This document shows positions 50,241 through 60,459 of a stretch of 64,000 bases of DNA, piece after piece (position 1 is the first letter of the stretch; each line of letters opens with the position of its first letter). Under the pieces are notes generated by a model. That model saw nothing but the letters and a program-made list of their open reading frames with translations, made no database searches and was not told the origin of the DNA. The stretch is from Scenedesmus sp. ARA3. Lineage: Eukaryota; Chlorophyta; Chlorophyceae; Sphaeropleales; Scenedesmaceae. The DNA lies in contig RWJK01001284.1 in NCBI GenBank assembly GCA_004335835.1, forward strand, positions 1 through 64,000. The letters are read 5' to 3'. The position numbers were made by a program, and so were the translations under genes.

Positions 50241-51666
50241 AGAGACTGTCAGCGGCGGCACTCAAAGGCAGTTGTGGCTGGTTTGGGTAGAACAGCAAGG
50301 AGCGTGCTTTGAGCTACAGCATTGCCGCATACAGGATGACTGCCAAGCAGCTGCTTATGCTGTGACAAACACAGACTGCTGGGCAACCGCTGCTGTAATC
50401 AACACAGTGGTTGCACTGCCACACCTGCTGGTGCATGCATGCTACTTGACTTGACTGGGGCATGATCAATTGCTGTGCGTGCAAGGATACTGCCAAACAT
50501 GGCTGTAGTGCCAAGCATACTGCTGCTGCCGCTGCTGCTGCCCCTGCTGCTGCACTCATGCAGACTGGCACTGCTGCGCATGGCCTGCTGCTGTTGACTG
50601 CTTTCCTCCAGAATAATCACTCCTGCAGCTGCTGTATCTTGCTATCCCTTGCAATTGCAATGGCATGCCTGCAATAGCATGCATGTCGGCTGCTGTTGCC
50701 CCCTGCTGCTGCCCCCTCCCTCCTCCTGCTGCTGCTGCTGCTGCTGCTGTGGCGCACCTCTGAGCGCATCAGCTTCAGCACGTTGACTGCCCTGTCCCAC
50801 TGCCCCAGCTTGCCATACACGTCGATCAGCGTGTTGTAGGTCACCACGTTTGGCGTGCAGCCCTCCGCCTTCATGTTGTGGAAGATGTCCAGCGCTGTGG
50901 TGAGCTTGCCGCACTTGATGCACACGTTCATCAGTGCTGTGTAGGTGTGCACGTTGCGCTCCACGCCGCGTGCCCGCATCTCGCCCAGCAGCTCCATCGC
51001 GCGGTCCACGTTCTGCTGGTAGATGCACAGGCTGATGGTGGCTGTGTAGGTGTACACGTCGCACAGCGGGCGCAGCAGGTGGCGCTCTGGCAGCGCGCGC
51101 AGCGCATCAAACAGCTCTATGGAGCGGCCGTCTAGTGCAGCCTTGCTGAGGTCCTTGAGCAGTAGAGCAATTGCCCTGCTGTCCAGGTGGTGCAGGGCGC
51201 GGAACACGCGCTCAGGCAGGGGCTCTGCCCTGCCCAGGCGCTTGATGTGCTGCACCAGCTCCTCCACAGACAGCACATCCTCCTGCGCGCTGCGGCCTGC
51301 AGGCCCTGCAAACGCTGATGGCTGGCTGCATGGCTGCTCCCCGCCTATTTGTAGATCGGCAGGGCCCCTGGCATGGCCCCGGCCCTGCGCTGTGGCCTGC
51401 CGGTGGACCTTGCTGCGATTGCCGCGGCCGAACCAGCGCGGGCCGCTCTGCTGCTCTGAAGGGATGTTAAGGCCACCCCATCCAACCGACTGGCTGGCAC
51501 TGGAGCTGGCGCCTGCGTTTGCTGCTGCCGGGGGGGCTTCGGGCTTGTCCGCAGCGGAGCCAGAGCAGGGCCTGCCGGGCCCCGCAAAGCCCGCAGTGCG
51601 CACATCTTGAAGAAACAACGATCTTAGGCCGTCCCCATTATCTGCTGTGCTGCCCCAGGACTCCAT
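45901..51666 (-). CDS. PPR-SMR-cyclin fusion protein
   Basis: Eight minus-strand exons (51666-50758, 50167-49798, 49613-49384, 49081-48927, 48432-48286, 48015-47649, 47445-47210, 46951-45901) join in phase to 1,154 residues. Order: low-complexity N-terminus with no clear transit peptide; nine PPR repeats, eight of exactly 35 residues from 204 to 483 and a longer ninth to about 520 (for example VVTYTALISALERGGQWQLA); an SMR-like domain about 528-604 (ELNLHALTAGVAMLSLHGWL, TLMSFWGAPFR) as in GUN1-type proteins; a cyclin N-box about 686-800 (RTGLISGLLEKGAALGLKDE, DGVLLLDRTAS); a cyclin C-box about 805-905 (NCRPSIVAAALLYAERR, KMTGYEDL); and a Gln/Ala/Gly-rich tail. PPR arrays bind single-stranded RNA, usually in organelles; SMR domains can nick or bind nucleic acid; cyclins bind kinases. 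The SMR LDxH position reads LNLH and the TGxG motif is degenerate (TDAG), so nuclease activity is doubtful. Exons 5 and 7 have alternative AG acceptors in phase. Confidence 0.88.
48421..48616 (-). repeat. duplicated acceptor edge of PPR-SMR-cyclin exon 5
   Basis: GCCACCTTGTGCCTGGCGGT plus GGCGGAGGA occurs at the true exon 5 start (48,421-48,449) and again 164 bases away at 48,585-48,613. Downstream intron text (CGTGAGGAGCTGC.CA.CAGCA) is also repeated. Confidence 0.9.
50200..50235. repeat. CAG tract (sense CTG) upstream of PPR exon 2
   Basis: Twelve CAG units on the plus strand, sense CTG for the minus gene, ending about 35 bases before the exon 2 acceptor at 50,168-50,170. Confidence 0.9.
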
Positions 51667-52284
51667 GCTCCCGCTAGCAGCTGCTGGCAGCGCTGCTCAA
51701 AGCTGCCAATCACCGCAAGGGGTGATATACAAACCAATGTAAAGGCTGAAGGCCCTATTAGCCTGCTAGCCGACTCTCGCGTTCAGGAGGCATCACAGCA
51801 GCAACATTACTAAGCGTAAAAGTGCCTAAAAGTGCATGTGTGTAAATTCGTTGGGAATAGAAACTGTTGTGAGCGACAGAAGAGCTTGGTTTACGAACTC
51901 TCGAGCCAACCTAAAATATCAATCCAGTTGCTACGTTCTGTTGACCAGGACAGAAGGCAAAATCTAATCTTTTGTTGTTTTGTAAACTAAATGGTTCCAA
52001 GCAAAAAAGCTAGCAGGTAGATGCAACCAGTCGATTACACTCAAGGATTTCGCCTCTTTACAACATCTACCTGCTGTATTGACTCTACCTCTTGTTACAA
52101 CTAGCTGTTATCTACGTTTGTGTTTCTTCAAAAAGCCGTGATGTCATCGACAGACGAAAGTCCCATTCCCCCTTGGCGAGGTTCTCACCATGAAGGGAGT
52201 GAAGCACCGCTTCTACAAAGGTATCAAGGCACCTAAATACATATCAGATGCTGAACATATTCAACTCGCAAATTACAACCGCTT

Positions 52285-52570
52285 TTAACCTACCCGCAAG
52301 ATAAGTGCTACGGGAGTCATCTCCTTGTCAATGAAACACTCGCTAGCCTCAAATACAGACGGATCGTTTTCAAATAAGTCAAGATTTTGCAGCTCTAATT
52401 TGGAAGGACATTGCATATTGCGCTGGTGGCTGATGATGACCCCCCAGACCTGCCCCAGACTGGTATCCCTCGGCGCAGCGTAAACACGCTTTACGGTAAG
52501 ACCGCCAGAGCCATCCGTCCTCAAACGCCTGCTACCTTTATCGTTGTCTACATTGTCGACGGCCGCACCA
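52285..52570 (-). pseudogene. orphan protein fragment, possible exon or relic
   Basis: A minus-strand frame of about 90 codons reads like ordinary protein (LTVKRVYAAPRDTSLGQVWG; LELQNLDLFENDPSVFEASE; MTPVALILRVG) yet has no ATG, is bounded by an in-frame TGA upstream, and ends at a stop just after a donor-like GCGGGTAGGT. Codon choice is less GC-biased than in the neighbouring genes. I do not recognise the family. It could be an internal exon of an unmapped gene, a transferred or transposon-borne fragment, or a decayed copy. Confidence 0.28.
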
Positions 52571-52602
52571 CTGCTTCAAGCGGTTGGGATCATTAGTCCT
52601 CT

Positions 52603-52625
52603 AGGGTAACCTCTTGGGTTACCTT
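52603..52625. repeat. short inverted repeat (hairpin)
   Basis: AGGGTAACC, loop TCTTG, then GGTTACCTT; eight of nine arm positions pair. Confidence 0.6.
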
Positions 52626-53130
52626 ACACGTCGGCCACCTTGCGGCAAGCAGCCCTGCTACTGCTGACCGTACCGGCTACGGGTGCTACGCTTCAGCCCA
52701 ACAACGCTGTGTGCACCTGATGTCAGCTGACAGTCACCATACATCTACCACTGGAACCGTCACCGCGTTAGCAGTACTACTGAGACGAGACGTACTATGA
52801 GGTAGTGCCTGAGGCTGGGCTGGCCGGACTCAGATGCTAGTGACTGATGAGCCTGTCATTGGCTCGAAAACGGGCTGTGTTCCCGCCGTGTAACACACAA
52901 ATCGTGACTGGCCAGTGCTGACCAGCATATTTGAATTCATGCAGTTGCTTTCAGCCGAACCATGCCGCATGAGGGCCTCAAGGGTGTTACAGATGCAGCC
53001 TACCTTACCCGCCTGCAGTGCACTGCGGCGGTACTGCAACTTACCGTTGAACTCTGTATTTTTTTATGTTGAAATCTGTAGAAGACTAGTACCTGCTGGC
53101 GAAGCCCAAACTTGCCCAACTGCAGGTTGT

Positions 53131-53209
53131 ATACATTAAAATACATCACATTACATGCTCCACTCAAACGAGGAGTGGGAAGCCCAGTCAGGAGCCAACG
53201 AGAGGCTCA
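53131..53209 (-). mobile_element. putative 3' end of a non-LTR retroelement, copy 2
   Basis: Same pair of hairpins as at 39,094-39,193: GAGCC/GGCTC at 53,192-53,208 and CCACTC/GAGTGG at 53,160-53,178, then on the minus strand a tail of ATGTAATGTGATGTA type. Similarity to copy 1 stops outside about 75 bases. Confidence 0.45.
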
Positions 53210-53620
53210 TACGGGGAGGAAACATCAAAGAACAACTCATTGTCCGAAATGCCAGAAGAATGTATACAAAGAGATTACAGCTTGTTGGCCTCGGCCTGGC
53301 AACCTCCAGCTAGCCCAGGGGGCTCAGCCAGCCACAGCGCCACTCCCTGTTAACAGCAACCCCAGCCAGGCATGTCGCTGTAAATACAAACCAGAAAACC
53401 TACTGCAACACTACCATTAGCATTGCTTGAAGATGCGCAGCCGTCGCGCAGCTGTGCATTTACCACGGTCCTGCGGGATCCTGGAGCTGTATACATTCCT
53501 CCTTTTATACCACTGTCACCTGCAGCGCTGAGCACACAGACAGGACTATTTGATGACGCCTGCGGGGCAACAAGCCAGCCTCCTGCGGCTTCAAGTTGTT
53601 GCCCCCTGGTCAGTTGAACA

Positions 53621-53682
53621 TCAATACGCAGCCTCCCACGCGGTGCGGCCGTTGATCAATACGCAGCCTCCCACGCGGTGCG
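53621..53682. repeat. 35-base tandem repeat truncated by gap
   Basis: TCAATACGCAGCCTCCCACG plus CGGTGCG is present at 53,621-53,647 and 53,656-53,682, where the run of N begins. The gap probably hides more copies. Confidence 0.85.
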
Positions 53683-53857
53683 NNNNNNNNNNNNNNNNNN
53701 NNNNNNNNNNNNNNNNNNNNNNNNNNNNNNNNNNNNNNNNNNNNNNNNNNNNNNNNNNNNNNNNNNNNNNNNNNNNNNNNNNNNNNNNNNNNNNNNNNNN
53801 NNNNNNNNNNNNNNNNNNNNNNNNNNNNNNNNNNNNNNNNNNNNNNNNNNNNNNNNN
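53683..53857. other. assembly gap
   Basis: Run of 175 N between a 35-base tandem repeat and a CAG-rich tract (53,864-53,920). Confidence 1.
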
Positions 53858-53867
53858 GCCCTGCAGC

Positions 53868-53921
<54 letters not shown>

Positions 53922-54192
53922 GGGCGGCGGCACTGTCAGCCGTGCGCTGCGGCCGCAAGTTGGCTGCAACAAAGACCAATGCTGCGCAAGTTGCAGCCGC
54001 AGGTGATTTCGAGACACTGCTCCAAGAAGCACGCCGGCATCTGCTGCACCCCCATGCAACATCACACGACAAATTGCTCACAAAGCCGCCAGTGCTCGCG
54101 CGTGGCAGCGCGACACAACTAGTTAATCTTTCGCTCGCATGCATCCTGAGAATGTGTTCACTGTGTCAACAACATGCTGCGGCGCTACCCAC

Positions 54193-55263
54193 CTTGAAAC
54201 CTGGCTTATACAGCAGCCCCAGCACCTCCTTCACAGCATCTCCCTGCAGCCGCTTCTCCTGCCAGCCTGCAATGTGCCTCACAACCGCCTTGGCAGTGTA
54301 TGCCGTGTGCAGTAGGCCCGACACCTGCGCATGCACCCGGGCAGCAACAACATGCAGCGGACAAGCACGCAGCCAGATTGGGGCCCAGCTCAAAGTCCTA
54401 GCCTTGACGCTTCACCAGCCAAGTGACGGTCACAGCAACACACGGTCTGTCCACAAACATAGTATGCAGCGGCACCTGCAGCAAGGGAGAACCTGTCCAT
54501 CACCCCTGGGCATTGCTTTGCCTCTGCAGGGCTTTGTTAGAGCACCCCTTGTCCTGCAGGCAGCCACACCCTTCTAGATGTGAGTACGCATTATGTTGCA
54601 TTGATGCTGTTGCAAAATGTCATGTCTCTCCTGCAACTCCCAACACAGCCAGCAGCAGCACCTACGCCAAGATGCATGTTCAACACACACTACCACCCTA
54701 GCGTTGCATTTCAACCTTTCATTTCAGTTATCCCAGGAGGCTGTATCGACAGCTTCAGGCTGCTGACATGCATTACATTGCAGTGTGTGCTCTGTTTATA
54801 CTGTCGCCTTGCTGCATAAGAATGAACAGTTAGATGATGGAAACGGGGCCCGCCAACCCAAACCCAAACCCGAGCCCCTCGACACGGCTACTTTATGCAC
54901 CTCATGCACCTCAGCCGCCGCCCCACCTTGTGATGCCAGTGCTGCAGCAGGTGGTGCAGCCTGCAGCGCGCCATGCAGGCGCCAGCACCCACAATGAAGC
55001 CACGCAGCCGCTCGCCCCGCTTGTGGCTCAGCAGGATGCGGTTCTGGCTGGCCCGCAGCCTGCTGCTGCTGCCACCGCCTCGCTGCTGCTGCTGCTGCTG
55101 CTGCTGCTCATCAGCAACGTCCTCGTCATCTCCTTCTTCTTCTTCTTCTTCTTCTTCCGCACTGTCCTGCTGCTGCCGCTGCTGCCTGTGGTGGTTGTGG
55201 TTGTGGTGGTGGTGCCGTTCCCCTGCCTCAGCGGCTGCTGCTTCGTGCCGTTGATGCCGGCAG

Positions 55264-55304
<41 letters not shown>

Positions 55305-55570
55305 CGCATCCACCACCTCCACATCATCATCATCATCAACAGGCTCCTCAGGCTGCAGCTCTTCCAGCCTGCTCGCGCTGCGCTGCTGCAGCCGGCGCCT
55401 TCCACTACTGACTCTCCCAGTGCGCTCTGCTGCTGTTTCCTTGTCTTGGACACGTGCCGCAGCTGCGCCGTGCTGCTGCTGCTGCTGCTGCTTGGAGGCA
55501 GACTCCAGCCGCTGCTGGCGCTGACTCAGCAGCTCTGCATCAGACTCAGAGTCAGTGCTGCTCACAGAAA

Positions 55571-55618
<48 letters not shown>

Positions 55619-55879
55619 GAGGGCTTGCTGCCGCTGCATCAGTCGCTGCAGCAACGCCTGGCGTGCGCAAGCCACCAGACCTACGGCGGGCAGCGGCAGC
55701 AGCCAGTGCGTCCAACGCCTTTCTTGCAGCAGGCGACAAGTTGCCCGGGGAACCGGCCTGGGTAGATAGCCTGCGAGTGCCGTATCTGTGTGTTGTGCCT
55801 GCTGCTGCTGCACCTGAAACAGTTGCAAAAGGCAGCGCTGCATCCTCATCTTCCAAGCCACTGGCAGAGTCCGCTGCCC

Positions 55880-55919
<40 letters not shown>

Positions 55920-55992
55920 ACGGCGTACCCGTCCGCTGCCGCTTGCAACAGCTGCTGCTGCTACCCGGCTGGGATGGCTCAGCCGCCGCCGC

Positions 55993-56030
<38 letters not shown>

Positions 56031-56851
56031 CTTCTTCCTCACTGCTGCAGGCTGTTCTTCCTCGTCGCTTCCGCTTGGACAGTCTCTGCCGCTGCTGCTG
56101 CTGCCAGATCCTGCTGCTGCCGCCGCATCTTCACTGTCCTCTTCCAAGTCAACTTCACTATCGTCAACTATGAAGTTTGCCAGGTCATCGTCGTCATCTG
56201 CACCTCGCCTAGCGGAACCCCGCTTGCCTGCAGCTGCTCTCCTGCGCTTGGCTGGACTGGCATGCGTGCGCTGCTTACGCTTGCGGCTGCCAGTGCGCTG
56301 CTGCTGCTGCTGCTGCTGCTGCTTTGGTCTGTCTGCATCAGAGCTCAAGCCACCACCACTGCTGCTGGCTGCCGCTGCAGCATCATCATCATCTGACTGC
56401 GATCCTGCTGCTGCACGCTGCTGCAGCCGCACGCGCCCTTTGCCCTGCCTTTGCTGCTGTCGTGCGTTGTCGCGGCGCCGCCCATGCTGCTGCCGCAACC
56501 CCTCTCCGCTGCTGCTGCTGCTGCCGCCCATGCTGTCATCATCAGCAGCATCATCATCTGCATCAGCAGCAGCTGTTGTTGAAGGGCTGTAGTCCTCATC
56601 ACATGCTTCCTCGTACTCCTCGGCTGCTGCTGCTGCCGCTGCTGCTGCCACTGCTTCTGCTGCGAGCTCCTGGCTGCTCTGTTGCTTGCGGCCGCGTGGC
56701 GTGGACCCAGCAGCAAACCCGCCTCGCCTGCGGGCACTGCCAGGTGGGATATGAGGCGGCAGCCGCCCCATGCCTTCCACTGCCCATGCTGCTGCATCAG
56801 GGGCGATGAGGCCATCCCTAGCCATGCGGCGGGTGCGCCGAGCAGCCTGAT

Positions 56852-56913
<62 letters not shown>

Positions 56914-57090
56914 AGAAGGTCGGAGGGCAATGCTGTGTGCTTTGAGCTGTGAGCGCAGATTCTTGGCCTGCAGCACATGCCGTGAGTTCACACTGCATGT
57001 CAGCATCACACCATGAGTTCACAACCAACTTCACGCCACCACATGCTCTACATGCCACCACAGCCAACTTCACGCCACCACATGCCAGTG

Positions 57091-57135
<45 letters not shown>

Positions 57136-59338
57136 GCTGCTCACCTGGGTGCCGTACAGCTGGTAGGGCAGCAGCAGCTGCCACTCGTCGTCCCTCCAGG
57201 TTGCTTCATCACCATCTGTGGTGCTGCTGCCCTGATCATCCTCACTCCCGCCAAACTGCTTGTCACCCACCAAGTCGTGCCTGGGCAGCAGCAGTTCACA
57301 GTTCAATTCACAGTTCAGCAGCTCACCGTTCAAGTCCAGCTACAGCAGCTCATAAAGTGGAATTGTGATGGAAGTGACGGGATGGAGTTGACAAGAGGTG
57401 CCACTGGTACACTGTACATGCAAGCTGCCATGCATAGCAGCGCTCTCGCTCTCCCTGCCATGCAATGTTATGCTGCAGCTTCGTGGTGCATGCAACCGTC
57501 GCCTTCCACCGACACTAGGCAGAAACTGCATCTTGCGCCCTGCTGCAACATCTACATGTATCCATCGTATCGTGGTGCTTTCAAAATAGCTGCATCCCGG
57601 CCCTCCAGTCACCTGCGGGCCTCAGATTTTGGCCGCTCCGCCTGCTTGGGCGCTGCAATGCCGCCAGTGGCGTGGTCGCACAGGTAGCCTGTGCTAGTAA
57701 TGGGCTCGCCTGGCAAGGCACGGGGCAGTTTGCAGCAGGCAATCTTTATGACAGCAGGGTTGCACAGGTGACCGGTGCTAGTGATGGGCTCGCCAGGCAG
57801 GCGGCAGTTTGCAACAGGCAATGCTTATGAAAACAACAGGCAGCAGGGCCGCACAGGTAGCAGCAGGGTCGCACAGGTAGCCTGTGCTAGTGATGGGCTC
57901 GCCTGGCAGGCGGCAGTTTGCAACAGGCAGTCTTTATAGAAACAACAGGCAGCAGGGTCGCACAGGTAGCCAGTGCTAGTGATGGGCTCGCCTGGCAAGG
58001 CAAGGGGCAGGCAGTTTGCAACAGGCAGTCTTTATAGAAACAACAGGCAGCAGGGCCGCACAGGCAGCCAGTGCTAGTGATGGGCTCGCCTGGCGAGGCA
58101 AGAGGCGGGTCGCAGCATGCAATCCTCATGACAACAACAAGCAGCGTGGTCACACAGGTGACCGGCGCTAGTGATGGGCTGACCTGGCACAAGGCAGTTT
58201 GCAGCAGGCAATCCTTATGACAACAACATGCAGCAGGGCCGCACACGTAGCTAGTGCTGACTAACAAAGCTCACCTGGCAAGGTCGGCAGTCTGCAACAG
58301 GCAGCACGAAGAGCATGCTGCAGCGGCAACAGACAGCAGCATTATGCACGCTGCAAATATGCTGTTCACAGCTGCTGCTGCCGCACATAAATGCACCTTT
58401 GTGAAGTCACAACTCCCTCTGCTCAAACTTCCAGAAGACTTTCACATGTCAACGGCCTCACACTACTTCTCACACTAACTCTCACACCAACTCTCACACT
58501 AAGCAGCGACGCGTTGCAAGGTGGTAGGTTCCATGTTCCGCAAATTAATCTGGCCAGCACACAACCGACCCAGCTTTCAGCTTTCAGCAGCAGCTTCCAG
58601 CGTGCACGCGGCGTGTGCAATCTACTTGCAAACTGTAATCTCACTGTTGACACCAACCCTTACACTCACTCTCACACTATCCCTCACACCAACCCTCATA
58701 CCAACCCTCACACTCACCGTAGAAGGTCAGCAGCCGCACACCTCCCTCGCCCCTGCTGCGGTAGCACAGCGCGCATCGCTGCCCCTCCTGCAGGCCGCCC
58801 TCCACTCGGCTCACCATGAGGGCCGGCAGCGCGCTGAGGGCCTTGGACAGGTGCGGGTGCGCTGACACCCAGGTGCTGGGCGCGATCTGTGAAATGCAGC
58901 AGCAGCAGCAGCAGCAGGAATTTTGCAGTTTGCATGCGCTGGATGGCATGTTCTTGGCTAATCTGAAGTGTGCAGACACCCAGGTGCTGGGCGCGATCGG
59001 TGAAATGCATAATCATCATCAGCAGCAGCAGCAGCAGCGGTGGCGGCGGCAGGCACATGAGTCATTGCAAAACTTGTGTGGCGAGACTGCGTCATTGCTG
59101 GGGGTTGGCTGCAGCAGCGCACACAGAAATGTACAGCTCTGGGTTGTCCAGGTCCCATGGTAAGACATTGACTGTCAATTATATAGTTTTCAACGCTGTC
59201 AGTAACAACATTTGTATGTGACAAGCCTGCTCACCACGCGCCTCCACTGCACCAGCCTGTCCTCGCAGCGCTTCTGCGCAAACCGCATGAACAGCTGCTG
59301 CGTGTTCGGGTGCTTGCTTTCCATGATGGCCTGGCAGC

Positions 59339-59432
<94 letters not shown>

Positions 59433-60427
59433 TGCTGTCAGCACATTGGCACATGGCACCTTCCTTGCATGCACATAGCAGATCCAGGTCAAGCCAGCCA
59501 ATGCAGAGGCAACAACGGCCAGCACTGAACAGTGCAGGCAGCAAGCAAACGCAGCCAATGCAAGGTGCGCGGATGCACACACGAAACACGATGCACAAAC
59601 AAAAAGTCCACACCCAGCAGCTAAGGAGTTCACCTTGAAGTTTGCCTGTTCGGGGCCGTCTAGTGACAGCAGCAGCAGGTACTTCAGGTAAAAGCGCAGC
59701 TCATCTCTCTCCGCCACCTTCTGCCACTCAAGGCGTAGCGCAAACTGCGTGTCCTCATCCAAGGGAGCATCAGAGTCCTGCTCTTCACCATCTTCACCAC
59801 CTGAGCTGCCACCTGCTGCTGCTGCTGCTGGGCTCCGCCTGTAAATGCGCCGCCCCCTGCTGCTGCCTGCTGCCTGCTGCTGCTGCTGCTGCTGCTGCCC
59901 ATGCGCATCGTCATCATCGCTGTACTCGCCAAGCAGCAGCGCCTCCCTGCCTTCTGCCTGCAGCTGCGCAGCCGCCTCAGCTTCTAGTTCAGCACTGTCC
60001 CTATCATCTAAAAAGTCGTCACCCTCATCCTCATATTCGTCTTCGTCTGCTGCTTCGCCGTCCTCTGCGTCACCTGCCGCTGCTTCGTAATCATCTTGCT
60101 CTGCAGAGCACCTGCGTCGCCAGATTGCTCGGCGCTGCTGCTGCTGCTGCTGCTCAGTGACTGGCTGTCACACACCCGCCGCCGGCTGCTGCGCACACCT
60201 CTGTCGTGGGGCTGACCGGCCCAACCACCTGCTGCTGCTGCCTCATCATCCTCATCCTCATAGTCTTGCATGTCAGCTGGCCCAGTGGCATCAGCAGCAG
60301 CTGCTGTTGCTGCTGCTGCTGCTGTAGCCTGGCGTTGAGAGCGGTGAGCACTCAGCGGACTTCCACCAGCAGCAGCAGCAGAGCTGCGCCGCAGCAGCAG
60401 CTGGTCAATGGGGCTGCCAACGTGCCG

Positions 60428-60459
<32 letters not shown>

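Larger units (their letters stand above)
51667..53682. other. AT-richer island upstream of PPR-SMR-cyclin gene
   Basis: About 2 kb with lower GC and no CAG/CTG tracts, unlike both neighbours. It contains the promoter side of the PPR gene, an orphan minus-strand frame (52,285-52,570), a hairpin at 52,603-52,625, a retroelement-like 3' end (53,131-53,209) and a short tandem repeat running into the gap. No complete gene is supported. Confidence 0.4.

Noticed and set aside
45901..51666. Two separate genes, PPR-SMR and cyclin
   Set aside because: No stop, promoter-sized gap or poly(A) motif between them, and all junction phases agree across the boundary.
57691..58278. CRISPR-like spaced repeat
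   Set aside because: The repeat is an exon edge and the spacers are themselves similar to one another; the context is eukaryotic.
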